64,000 nt of DNA from Arthrobacter sp. efr-133-TYG-118. GTDB lineage: Bacteria; Actinomycetota; Actinomycetes; Actinomycetales; Micrococcaceae. The DNA lies in assembly GCF_030209755.1 (NCBI RefSeq), contig NZ_JARVRH010000001.1, positions 62,001 through 126,000 on the forward strand. The letters are read 5' to 3'. Position 1 is the stretch's first letter. Every line of letters starts with the position of its first letter. The notes beneath the pieces were generated by a model, which made no database searches, was not told where the DNA came from, and saw only the letters and a program-made list of their open reading frames with translations. Below, in pieces: positions 26,177 to 34,075 of this stretch. Position numbers and translations under genes: made by a program.

Positions 26177-27436
26177 CCGCGGAATGGGTGTCGTGATGCC
26201 GGTACCGGAATCAGCCACCCTGGCCGTCTCCTGCGGCATAGGAACCGCTTCGGGAGCGATGGGCACGGGCGCAAGGGGTCGCGGCACCGCTGTGGCGGGC
26301 GGGTCCGGCGTCGGCACCGGGCTTGGCGGGGGTGCCGACGGGGCACGTTCCGGCGTGGACTGCGGGGCTGACGGCGCGATGCTCGGAACATCGGGCTCCG
26401 CGATGGGCGTCGGGCTAGTCTGTCCAAGCCACATGAGGATGCCGGCAATCACGAGGCCTCCAAGGACCAACGCGGCGACTGCCATCTTCCAAAATCCCCC
26501 CACCGACCGCAGTCCAGCGGCGGCCGGTTCGGCCCCTCCCGCAACGAACTGCTCGGGAAGGAACGGCTCCGGGAGAACCCCTCCGGAAAGAAGGGTCTCC
26601 AGCATTGCGGTTCCGGGGAGGAATCCGGCGGTCACTGCCGGGGTGAAGACCACCCCAACAACCAGGGGGAAAACAAGCGCCCTCATGCCTGCCTGGACAT
26701 CGTTGAGTTCCACCAGCACAGCCGTGCACTTCGGACACTCTTCCAGGTGGGCCCTGACCTTTTCCCGCGACGCGCGCTTCAGGCCGTCGCGGGCGTACTT
26801 TCCGAGCTGGCTCGAAAATTCAGCGCATGAGTCGTCGCTCACCACTGTCACGTGGTTTTGCAAGTAGGCCTGCCGGAGCCCCTCACGCGCCCGGATCACG
26901 AGCGACGAGACGCCGTTTGGGCTCAATCCGATGAACGGCGCGGCTGCGGCAGGTTTCAGGCCTTCGATGTCCACGTGCCAGAGGGCCGCCTGCCAGCGTT
27001 CCGGAAGCGACTTGAACGCCTTCGCCATCGTGCTGGACTCAAAAGCGTCTAGAACGGTGTCCGCGTCGATGGCAACGGTATCCAAGACGTCGACGTCGCC
27101 GACGACCTGAGTACGCCTGGCCTTCCGGTTCCGGTCGTAGGCAATTCGCCGCACTGCGGTCAAAAGATAGGAGCGAAAGAACTGGTCCGGTCCCTTGCCC
27201 TCGGTGAGGGCTTGGAAAATCGAAGCAAATGCCTCGGACACGACATCGTCGGCGTCGCTGACATTGTCCGTCTGGGCGCGGGCAACAAACGTGGCCGCTG
27301 CCACATGTCTCCGGAACAGCACATCGAAGGCGGAAGCATCGCCGTCACGCACCATGGCCATGATTTGAGGGTCGCTGCGCCCGACGGCAAACGACGCTTC
27401 CCCGCCAATCGAACCGTCCTCTGAAACCTGCCCCAT
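24833..27436 (-). CDS. ECF sigma factor - zinc anti-sigma - pilin fusion with LPLTG sorting signal
   Basis: A continuous 867-aa frame joining parts normally encoded separately. Residues ~35-105: sigma-70 region 2 (DADDVVSEAFASIF, FRSYLLTAVRRIAYD). ~135-195: region 4 (LPERWQAALWHVDIEGL, LSPNGVSSLVIRAREGL). Cys204, His230, Cys234 and Cys237 (HLEECPKC) form the zf-HC2/ZAS anti-sigma motif. Hydrophobic segments lie at ~252-272 and ~314-338, then a Pro-rich linker at ~341-410. From 421 it is a pilin: VYPKN with Lys558, an E-box near 790, LPLTG at 831-835, a membrane helix and a basic tail. ECF factors fused to zinc-finger and membrane parts are known in Actinobacteria; a pilin output domain is the new element. 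It is the first gene of the pilus operon. The start is ATG 27436 (weak GGA) or 27466. Topology is open: two helices before the pilin would not by themselves place it outside. Confidence 0.9.
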   Translation of the reverse strand: MGQVSEDGSIGGEASFAVGRSDPQIMAMVRDGDASAFDVLFRRHVAAATFVARAQTDNVSDADDVVSEAFASIFQALTEGKGPDQFFRSYLLTAVRRIAYDRNRKARRTQVVGDVDVLDTVAIDADTVLDAFESSTMAKAFKSLPERWQAALWHVDIEGLKPAAAAPFIGLSPNGVSSLVIRAREGLRQAYLQNHVTVVSDDSCAEFSSQLGKYARDGLKRASREKVRAHLEECPKCTAVLVELNDVQAGMRALVFPLVVGVVFTPAVTAGFLPGTAMLETLLSGGVLPEPFLPEQFVAGGAEPAAAGLRSVGGFWKMAVAALVLGGLVIAGILMWLGQTSPTPIAEPDVPSIAPSAPQSTPERAPSAPPPSPVPTPDPPATAVPRPLAPVPIAPEAVPMPQETARVADSGTGITTPIPRTGSLTIHKYEKPVSPTKLPNDGTALTAAQLQGLTPMAGVTFTVQKVNNIDLTTNAGWAASAALTPSQAAAQAAAPGSAATTDASGTATLGNLPLGLYVVTETGYPAGVTPSAPFLVTLPMTDPSNENNWMYDVNVYPKNAVTTATKTANDASAVKLGDNVQWTITSDIPNVNPIDGYRIVDKLDPKLSYSNSAVALSNNAALVLNTDYTVAFDSATNTVTVDFTASGRAILAANPTAKVVVTVNTTVNTVGEIANTALVYPNAASFAITPGQPGGPVVTPPVSITKWGDIVLHKKDSQSSAALAGAVFSVYPTRADALAGTNAISVGGTSSWTTDASGNLVISGLRYSDWANGTTVSPGQPGYQSYWLVETKAPAGYELLAQPVETAVTSNDPSAVTVTIGNIKQNAGFQLPLTGAGTWALTAGGILVLAGAGLFMATGRRKPIEAK

Positions 27437-27557
27437 AGCAATCCAGTGTGACAGCCGAAATTGCATGTGACTTGAATCTTACGTCGGCCGGGTTATTCAA
27501 CCGCAGGGGGTTTTACCCACGGCAACACGATTCCGCGCCGAACCACACTCAACTGAC

Positions 27558-28022
27558 ATGAACCGACTCCGCCGTCCACGCCTCCGGCCACAAGCAGCCG
27601 CAGTCCTGCATGGAGTTGCGGCAGTCCGATCAGGACCGCTTGCCCGAAAGAGGCATGCCGGGCAAGTTGTGCTCGTTTACGGGGCAGACAAGTCGGTGGC
27701 AGCCCCGGGGGAGACCATTATTTTCACCGCATGGATCATCAATGATTCCAAGGTCCTACTCCGCAACGTGTGCCTCATTCCTCGCTCTTTCACCAATGAA
27801 GGAATGGAGAGCCTTGATTACACGTCCAAGCCCCACGACGGGGACTTGGATATCGGGATGTTGTCCTCCGGAGAATCAGCGATGTTGAGCTTTTCGTACG
27901 TGGTCAGTGCCTCCGATCACCGGCACGGCGGCGAGCTTGTCAGCGCCATGGGGGTCGCCGGAATGTCCCGAGGCCGGGTAGTCCGCGACGAACACGACGC
28001 CATTGTGGCCCTCAAACAATAG
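27558..28022 (+). CDS. hypothetical protein with DUF11-like beta domain
   Basis: A 154-aa protein divergent from the sigma-pilin fusion. The first ~40 residues are basic and low complexity, without a clear signal peptide. The rest (VLVYGADKSVAAPGETIIF, then alternating hydrophobic strands, SGESAMLSFSYVVS) resembles the DUF11/conserved-repeat beta domain also found in the adhesin. The position next to the pilus operon suggests a related function, but I recognise no named family. The start is uncertain: ATG 27558 lacks a ribosome-binding site, and an in-frame GTG at 27669 would begin at the domain edge. Confidence 0.6.
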   Translation: MNRLRRPRLRPQAAAVLHGVAAVRSGPLARKRHAGQVVLVYGADKSVAAPGETIIFTAWIINDSKVLLRNVCLIPRSFTNEGMESLDYTSKPHDGDLDIGMLSSGESAMLSFSYVVSASDHRHGGELVSAMGVAGMSRGRVVRDEHDAIVALKQ

Positions 28023-28242
28023 ATCTTAAGCAAAACTGCGTCACGATCCCGCGTCCGCCCCCACTCATTAGTGACACGACCACTCATTGCAGTCGACGGG
28101 AAGTTCAGATGATTCAACGCACTCCGCGAGCCCGGGACGGAAAGTCCAAGGTGTTCTACCTGACCCTAGATTGCAGGGACGGGGTTCACGCGGGGTGCGC
28201 AGTATGTCATTGCCTTTGCCATGCACACAGGCCCGCGCCCTG

Positions 28243-28259
28243 TGTGCTGGAGCAGCACA
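28243..28259 (-). terminator. weak hairpin downstream of the GNAT gene
   Basis: TGTGCTG (28243-28249) pairs with CAGCACA (28253-28259) around a 3-nt loop, 14 bp after the GNAT stop in the leftward direction. There is no clear T-run. It is a possible terminator of the acyltransferase-GNAT pair. Confidence 0.4.
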
Positions 28260-28273
28260 GCCCGGCCAAATAA

Positions 28274-28630
28274 CTAGTCGTTGTCGGGTTCCCCCACGGG
28301 CGGTTCCGGCGGCCAATCGACGTCGAGATCGTAGCCCTCATGCTTGCGCAGATAGGCCGCGATGAACGGGCAATGCGGAATAATCCGCTTGCCCGAGGCC
28401 AGCACGTCATCCAAGGCAAAGTGCGCCAGGACCTTGGCCAGGCCGCGGCCTTTGAACTGCGGGCGGGTCTCCGTGTGCAGGAAGTCTATGTGGCCGGGTT
28501 TGTCCATAAACTGCGAGATCACGGCTACTTCACCGTCAACCAGAAGCTCGTATCGGTGGAATTTGTCGTTCCTGACCGTTGTCACGTCCGGGCTGAACGA
28601 CTCTGCGGTTGAATCCGTGAACTCAGTCAT
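28274..28630 (-). CDS. GNAT family N-acetyltransferase (YjdJ-like)
   Basis: A 118-aa short acetyltransferase of the COG2388 type: YELLVDGEVAVISQF, HTETRPQFKGRGLAKVL (the acetyl-CoA-binding loop, here QFKGRG), and IIPHCPFIAAYLRKHEGY, whose Cys/His segment is typical of these small GNATs. Members are compact, single-domain and mostly of unknown substrate. The ATG overlaps the acyltransferase stop as ATGA, so it depends on coupling and has no good ribosome-binding site. Confidence 0.9.
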   Translation of the reverse strand: MTEFTDSTAESFSPDVTTVRNDKFHRYELLVDGEVAVISQFMDKPGHIDFLHTETRPQFKGRGLAKVLAHFALDDVLASGKRIIPHCPFIAAYLRKHEGYDLDVDWPPEPPVGEPDND

Positions 28631-29973
28631 GAGTCGAGATTGGCACGTAAACCGGGCTCTGGCAATGGCCCCACAGGGGGATCGGGAACGGCGGCGGAAA
28701 GGACTCCGGCCGGCACCCGTCCCAGCAGTAACACTCCCAGCGCGAAGCACGCCGCTCCCCCACCGAGAAGGGTCAGCGTGAGTCCGTTGAAGGCGGCGTC
28801 CACCACCGGAATGAAGACCACGACGCCGGCAGTCACCACCGCGACGTGCGTCCTGCAGCGCGCGTGGCTGGCCGCCGTCGGGCGCTCCTCAAGCCTGCCG
28901 CACAGGAGCAGGACCGGGAGTAGAAGCACGAGGACGCCGAGGAGCACCAGCGGGCGGGCCCACCACCATTCGGCCGTACCGGCCGCCGGCTTGGGGAAGT
29001 CAGTGAGCAGAAGCAGGCCCGACATGGCTGCTAACAGGGGCAAATGCCACAGATACACCGTCATCGACCGCCGGCCGGCCACGGCCACCACCCAACGGAT
29101 CCAGCGCACGCCAGCCGCCCAAGCAAGGCCGGGGCGCAGCAATTGGAGCGTTGCCGCCTGGGACAGCCCCAGCAGCAGCATGCAGAAGTTGGGCGGATTC
29201 AGGTCCACGATCATGTTTCCGGAGTAGACACCAATACCGGTCACGAAACCCAGCAGCAGGTTGCTGCCGACGATCAATCCCGCGAACCAGCCCCGGCTTC
29301 GTCCGGCGAAGATGCCGTCCGCAATGAAGAAACCGAATTGCTGGACCGCGCACCACACAAAGAGCATGTTGACGAAGGCGAGCATCGGAAACGCCCCGCG
29401 CAGGGAGTCCAGGGTGATCACGGCGGCCACGAGCCCGCCGAGGGTCAACCACGGGGAATGTCCATGCAGCCGGGCCAGCAGGGGAACGCTCAATTGAGAA
29501 GCGAGGTAGGCGGCCAGGAACCACAAGGGCATGCCCGCCCCGGTCGCGATGAGCTGGACCACTTCCGGATCGACGCCAAGTAGAGTTGCGGCCCAGAGCC
29601 CCACGAACATCGAGGCCAGCAATGCAGTTGCCGGACGGATGAGGCGCAAGAGCCGCAGTTGCGCGTAGTCGACGCCGGTGCCGCCGCGCGCACGCAAGCG
29701 ACGCCACGATTCCAGGCCCGTGATGCCGCCAAGGACGAAGAACAGCGGCATCACTTGGAATACCCACAAGACGGGTTCGAACCAGTGCTGCTCCATGAGC
29801 GTGTTTTCGGTGGTGACGGTGCCGTCCGGGTGCAGGACCGGGCTGACCATCATGCAGTGCGAGAGCACCACCAGGATGAGGCAGAAGAACCGGGCGAGAT
29901 CGATCACGGGATCACGGGAGCGGCCAAACGCGGCCATGGCCACCGACGTCTTTTGTTGCCTCGAGAATCCCAT
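28627..29973 (-). CDS. acyltransferase 3 family membrane protein
   Basis: A 448-aa integral membrane protein with about ten hydrophobic segments. It opens with VIDLARFFCLILVVLSHCMM, whose His is the conserved catalytic-type residue of acyltransferase-3 (OafA/NodX) proteins, followed by MPLFFVLGGI and a YLWHLPLLA segment. Such enzymes O-acylate cell-envelope polysaccharides or export acyl groups. A good ribosome-binding site (GAGGGAG) precedes MGFSRQQK. It is coupled to the GNAT gene. Confidence 0.88.
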   Translation of the reverse strand: MGFSRQQKTSVAMAAFGRSRDPVIDLARFFCLILVVLSHCMMVSPVLHPDGTVTTENTLMEQHWFEPVLWVFQVMPLFFVLGGITGLESWRRLRARGGTGVDYAQLRLLRLIRPATALLASMFVGLWAATLLGVDPEVVQLIATGAGMPLWFLAAYLASQLSVPLLARLHGHSPWLTLGGLVAAVITLDSLRGAFPMLAFVNMLFVWCAVQQFGFFIADGIFAGRSRGWFAGLIVGSNLLLGFVTGIGVYSGNMIVDLNPPNFCMLLLGLSQAATLQLLRPGLAWAAGVRWIRWVVAVAGRRSMTVYLWHLPLLAAMSGLLLLTDFPKPAAGTAEWWWARPLVLLGVLVLLLPVLLLCGRLEERPTAASHARCRTHVAVVTAGVVVFIPVVDAAFNGLTLTLLGGGAACFALGVLLLGRVPAGVLSAAVPDPPVGPLPEPGLRANLDS

Positions 29974-30050
29974 TACGCTCCCTCGCGAACTGCTGAGACC
30001 ATTGTCCGCCCGCTCGACGGCGGGAACCATAGCGGGCGACGGCGTGAATT

Positions 30051-30106
30051 CGTGGGTGCGGCCCGCGAGCTGCGTTCCGGAACGCAGCTGTGGAACCGCA
30101 CCCACG
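30051..30106. terminator. nested palindrome downstream of the M20 amidohydrolase
   Basis: An outer 11-bp stem (30051-30061 with 30096-30106) encloses a 22-bp perfect palindrome (30068-30089) centred on TTCCGGAA. It lies 11 bp after the amidohydrolase stop and 77 bp before the acyltransferase start. A strong cruciform or hairpin would form on either strand. There is no T-run, so it is an unconventional terminator or processing site. Confidence 0.6.
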
Positions 30107-30116
30107 GTCACGGCGT

Positions 30117-31328
30117 TTAGCGACGGACGTTCAGCAGCCGTTCCCGTTGCCGCGGATCGTTGGCCGCCGCGCACGCCGCAAGGGCCAGGCCGAAGGCGCC
30201 GTCCAAGACCGCCCGGTCCGCGGAAGCGGAGGAGCCGTGGGCAGCAAACTCGGCGGTGTGGTGGGCGGCCCCGCCCACGTCGTAGCCGAGCAGCGGATGG
30301 ATGCTTGGGACCAGTTGCGAGACGTTGCCCATATCCGTGGAAGCTACTGGATCTTCGTTGAACGCAACAGCCCTCCCTCGGGCGGACATCGCTTCCCGGT
30401 AGGCCTCGGAAAGGTACCGGTCCTGCCTGAGTTCGGCGTAGGCATTGCCCGTGGGCGTGACCTTGAGGGCGCTCCCGCTGGCAAGTGCGCCCGCCTCCAG
30501 GCATCGCCGCACGCGTTCCTCGATGGTTCGCAGGTTCTTGAGGCTCGGTGAACGCATTTCCACGCTCGCCCGGGCCCGCTCCGGTATGACGTTGACGGCG
30601 CTCCCGCCTTCCGTCACGATCAACGAAACAACCGAACCGGGCGGAAGTTGCTGCCGCCCCAAGGCAATGGCCGTCTGTGCAAGCACGAGCGCATCGAGGG
30701 CATTGACCCCCTCGGACGGAGCGGCCGCGGCATGCGCGGGGCGCCCTTCATAGAGCACGTCCCACATACCCATGGCCAGGGACGAGCCGCCGATGACGTC
30801 CTCTGCGCCGGCATGGGCCATCATCGCCAGGGATACGTCTTCGAAGAAGCCCTCGCCGATGAGATCGACCTTGCCGCCGCTTGTCTCTTCCGCCGGAGTG
30901 CCGAGGACCTTGACAGTGATCCCGAGCTCGTCGGCGACGGAGGCGAGCGCGAGTGCCGCGCCCACAGCACAGGCAGCGTTCACGTTGTGTCCGCAGGCGT
31001 GGCCAATGGTCGGCAAAGCGTCGTATTCAACGCACAGAGCGACCACCAGCTCACCGGTCCCGAACCGCGCGCTGAAGGAGGCAGGGAGTAGCGGCTGCGG
31101 ACCGTGAAAGCTGAAGCCCGCGCCCCGGAGCAGCCCGCTAACCCGCTTGACGGCCCGGAATTCCTGCCCGCTGAGCTCCGGATCGGCGTGGATCGCGTGG
31201 CTCAGGCCAAGGACTTCCGGCTCCCACCTTTCCAGCGCGGCGGAGACGGAGCGCTCGACGGCGGCCAAAGAGCTCGTGGCGGGCGTTGCGGTTTCCAAGG
31301 AGGCGGCTTTCAAGGGAGCAGCTTTCAT
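30117..31328 (-). CDS. M20 family amidohydrolase
   Basis: A 403-aa zinc peptidase/amidohydrolase of the AbgB/peptidase M20D type: AIHADPELSGQE at ~45, EYDALPTIGHACGHN with metal His residues at ~105-115, GTPAEETSGGK with the Glu pair, and a dimerisation domain in the middle (AHAAAAPSEGVNALDA). Such enzymes hydrolyse N-acyl amino acids or p-aminobenzoyl-glutamate. It overlaps the MFS stop as ATGA, so transporter and hydrolase act as a pair that imports and cleaves an amide. It is probably controlled by the divergent Lrp-type regulator at 32890. Confidence 0.9.
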   Translation of the reverse strand: MKAAPLKAASLETATPATSSLAAVERSVSAALERWEPEVLGLSHAIHADPELSGQEFRAVKRVSGLLRGAGFSFHGPQPLLPASFSARFGTGELVVALCVEYDALPTIGHACGHNVNAACAVGAALALASVADELGITVKVLGTPAEETSGGKVDLIGEGFFEDVSLAMMAHAGAEDVIGGSSLAMGMWDVLYEGRPAHAAAAPSEGVNALDALVLAQTAIALGRQQLPPGSVVSLIVTEGGSAVNVIPERARASVEMRSPSLKNLRTIEERVRRCLEAGALASGSALKVTPTGNAYAELRQDRYLSEAYREAMSARGRAVAFNEDPVASTDMGNVSQLVPSIHPLLGYDVGGAAHHTAEFAAHGSSASADRAVLDGAFGLALAACAAANDPRQRERLLNVRR

Positions 31329-32743
31329 GCGCCCACCACCGCGGATTGGCGCTTCGGGTAGCGGGCGGCTGCTGCCGCGGCGATCAGGGCCGCGATGGCC
31401 AGGGCAATCCAGATCGACAGGAGGCCCCCCTCGCTGATGTGCCCGGACTGGACTGAAGACGAGGAGATGAGCTTCACGACGGCGGCACCAACCGCAATGC
31501 CCACGGAAAGTCCCAGTTCGTTGAGGCCGGCCGCCGTCGAGGTTTCCTCGAGCGGAACGCCCTCGACCGACAGTGCCCGGGTTCCTGCCTGGTACATGCC
31601 AAGGCTCAGGTTGAACATGGCGAAGCCCGCGCAGTAGCCGGCCAGGGATCCGTGCGCAGCTGCCATGACCAGGAAGCCGCCCGCCAGCAGGAGACCGGCG
31701 AATACCAGGGTGGCACGCTCGCCGAACAGGCTAAGAGCCCTCGAGGTCAGGAGCGAGGAAAGCAGCGAGAGCACCGATGCGGCAGCCAGGACGATGGCGA
31801 TCATGAGGGGGCTCAGCGCGAATCCGTAGCCGGTCTTGTCAGGGTTTGAATACAGGAAGATCCCGTTGGTGCCGAAGTAGCTGATGGAGGCGAAACCGAA
31901 GAAGAAGGTGGCCAGCGAGACCGTCCGGATGCGCGGGATGGCGAGCATCCGCAGGTCCATGAAGCGCTTGCCGTTCACGCCTCGAGCGTCCAGGACCACC
32001 CAGTAGGCCAACAGCGCGAGGCCGATGATTCCGGATCCCAGGGTCTTGGCATCCAGCCAACCCCAGTCCGGGCCCATCGAAAGGGCCACCACGAAGCCGA
32101 TCAGACCGAGGGAACATGCCAGGAGCGGCACCAAGGCGAGTCCTTCGCGGGTGGGGGTCCCGGCGTCGGGCAGGACGAAGGAACAAAGTAGCCCCACCAC
32201 CGCGAACGGCACGGCTACCCAGAAACCGAGGGTGGGATCGTCGACGCCGATGATCCCGGCAAGCAGGCCGCCTGCGCCAACCATGATCATGAGCATGCCG
32301 ATCATCACGCTCACGCCGGTGCGGGTCTGCCCGGGGTTGCTCACCCGTAGGATGCCCATCATCAGCGGGATGAAGCCGACCACGCACGTGAGCATGACGA
32401 CGCCGATTGTCACCGTCCAGAGCGACGGCCACAACGCCATCATGAGGACGCCGGCCGCGACTACCGCCGTCGACCATCGGAGCACGAGCCTGTAGCCATA
32501 GCTGTCGCCGAGCCGCGAGATGATCGGCGTGAGCACGGCAAAGCTCACGTTTGAGATCAGGAAAATGCCGTTGATGGTGGGGTCATCGATCGAAAAGCTC
32601 GGCCCGAGGGCGGGGAGGATCGGGTTCAGGTAACCCTGGGTGACTCCACTGAGTGATTCGATCAGGGCCATCGCCACGATCATTCCAGTGATGGTCCGGC
32701 GAGCGATGGCCGCCGTCGCTGGAGGTGCTGTCTTGCTTGCCAT
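31325..32743 (-). CDS. MFS transporter
   Basis: A 472-aa major facilitator with 12-14 membrane segments. The signature loop 2-3 motif is SRLGDSYGYRLVLRW near residue 70, and the central TM5-type segment is MLMIMVGAGGLLAGII. It resembles drug/proton antiporters, but the coupling with an M20 amidohydrolase suggests uptake of its substrate (inference). It is the first gene of the leftward pair; 146 bp separate its start from the Lrp-type regulator start. Confidence 0.9.
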   Translation of the reverse strand: MASKTAPPATAAIARRTITGMIVAMALIESLSGVTQGYLNPILPALGPSFSIDDPTINGIFLISNVSFAVLTPIISRLGDSYGYRLVLRWSTAVVAAGVLMMALWPSLWTVTIGVVMLTCVVGFIPLMMGILRVSNPGQTRTGVSVMIGMLMIMVGAGGLLAGIIGVDDPTLGFWVAVPFAVVGLLCSFVLPDAGTPTREGLALVPLLACSLGLIGFVVALSMGPDWGWLDAKTLGSGIIGLALLAYWVVLDARGVNGKRFMDLRMLAIPRIRTVSLATFFFGFASISYFGTNGIFLYSNPDKTGYGFALSPLMIAIVLAAASVLSLLSSLLTSRALSLFGERATLVFAGLLLAGGFLVMAAAHGSLAGYCAGFAMFNLSLGMYQAGTRALSVEGVPLEETSTAAGLNELGLSVGIAVGAAVVKLISSSSVQSGHISEGGLLSIWIALAIAALIAAAAAARYPKRQSAVVGA

Positions 32744-32889
32744 GTGCTTCCTTGAGAGTTGGGGGCGTCGTTGCCTGGGTGTTGGGATGCGAGCGGGTGA
32801 TGCGAGTCACAACGTTAGTTTTGCCGTCTACACTGGCTAGGAATTTGTTTGAAATCATCCGAGAATCGTGAATTTTGAAGGAATCAGCC

Positions 32890-33891
32890 ATGATCTCCGA
32901 AATTGATCTTGAAATCGTCAATGCGCTACAGATCAATCCCCGTGCCGACTGGAGCCGTGTGGGGGATGTCCTGGGCTTGTCCGGGCCTACCGTCGCGCGC
33001 CGCTGGAACGCCCTTGCTGAGCAGGGGCTGGCCTGGATCACCCCGGCCCCGGGTCCGCGCTACCTGAGTGCTGGCTGGTCGGCGTTCATCAGCCTTTCTT
33101 CACTTCCAAGCGAGAACGAAGCCCTGGTTCAAAAGCTGTGCGCCGAGCCGGCCTTCGGCACCGTTTCGCTCGTGTCCGGCTCCCACGACCTCTTCGTGGA
33201 CTGCTTCGCCTCAAGCCACGAAGAGCTCATGGACATCGTCACCGGCTCCTTCGCAGGCCTCCCCGGAGTGACCCACCGGGAAGTCGTTTTCGTCACCAAG
33301 CTGTACCGGCAGGCTTCCGACTGGCGCAGCGGCACCCTTGAACCGGCGAGGGCCCGGCTCATGTCGGCGGATCCCCTGCCCGCCCCGGCCGCCTACGCTC
33401 CCGACCGGCTGGATGCGTCCCTCTTGGAGGAACTGGCCAAGGACGGGCGGGCCAGTTGGGCGGAACTGGGAGCCGCCTGCGGCGTCTCTCCCCAAACGGC
33501 ACGACGGCGGGTGGAGCGGTTCCTCGCGTCCGGCTACATGACGCTGAGGTGCGATACGTCCGTTTCCGCCCAACAAGGACTAAGGGAAGTGAGCCTGATC
33601 CTCAACGTGCCCGCCCACCATGTTGACGCCGTCGGGCGCTATTTCGCTGCCCTGCCGAACTGCCGGCTCAGCGCCCAGGTTCTGGGCGCCCAGAATCTGC
33701 TCGTAACACTTTGGGTCCGCGACTACTTGGAGGTCCAGGGCCACGAGCGCGAACTGGCGGAGCGCGCGCCAGGGAGCGCCGTGATCTCCCGGCAAGCCGT
33801 GGTGCGAAACTACAAACGCCTCGGGCACGTGTTGGACGAGTCCGGAAGCAGCCGCAGCGTGGTCCCGTTGCCGCTGTGGCGTGAAGGGTAG
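32890..33891 (+). CDS. tandem-domain Lrp/AsnC family transcriptional regulator
   Basis: A 333-aa protein about twice the usual Lrp length, made of two complete Lrp units. HTH 1 is near residues 1-50 (EIDLEIVNALQINPRADWS, LSGPTVARRW) with a ligand-binding RAM domain to ~150. HTH 2 is near 175-225 (LDASLLEELAKDGRASWAEL, VSPQTARRRVERF) with a second RAM domain. Fused tandem Lrp proteins occur in Actinobacteria and act as pseudo-dimers. The start ATG 32890 is chosen over an upstream TTG because GAAGGA sits 7 nt before it. It is divergent from the MFS-M20 operon, the probable target. Confidence 0.92.
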   Translation: MISEIDLEIVNALQINPRADWSRVGDVLGLSGPTVARRWNALAEQGLAWITPAPGPRYLSAGWSAFISLSSLPSENEALVQKLCAEPAFGTVSLVSGSHDLFVDCFASSHEELMDIVTGSFAGLPGVTHREVVFVTKLYRQASDWRSGTLEPARARLMSADPLPAPAAYAPDRLDASLLEELAKDGRASWAELGAACGVSPQTARRRVERFLASGYMTLRCDTSVSAQQGLREVSLILNVPAHHVDAVGRYFAALPNCRLSAQVLGAQNLLVTLWVRDYLEVQGHERELAERAPGSAVISRQAVVRNYKRLGHVLDESGSSRSVVPLPLWREG

Positions 33892-33909
33892 CTGCCCTAC
33901 CCGTCCCCG

Positions 33910-33959
33910 ACGCTCGCTCAGCTATGACGCCAAATCCCCCAACGCTCACTCACCTATGA
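33910..33959. repeat. two GCTCGCTCA-type repeat units, 32-bp register
   Basis: ACGCTCGCTCAGCTATGAC (from 33910) and ACGCTCACTCACCTATGAC (from 33942) are spaced exactly 32 bp apart, between the Lrp gene and the decarboxylase gene. This is the same family as at 36917, 44011, 53523 and 54851. Confidence 0.8.
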
Positions 33960-34075
33960 CCGGAAGTGCCGCTCCCATCTGGAAACCCAGACGGCAACCC
34001 GAACATTTGCCGTGCGCCGCGACGGCTTGCGGCGTTTAGTAGAGAGTGCTATCAATCCATGACAAAGGAGTCATC

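Noticed and set aside
24773..26371. 532-codon frame on the plus strand opposite the sigma-pilin gene
   Set aside because: It is antisense to a strongly supported pilin, is repeated antisense to the other pilin copy (19895-21118), and its protein is Gly/Arg/His-rich without motifs; a high-GC shadow frame.
24833..27436. Sigma-pilin fusion as an assembly artefact
   Set aside because: The frame is open across the junction, a purpose-like Pro-rich linker lies between the parts, and the two pilin copies differ at many clustered sites, so it is not a simple collapse. It is not fully excluded without read data.
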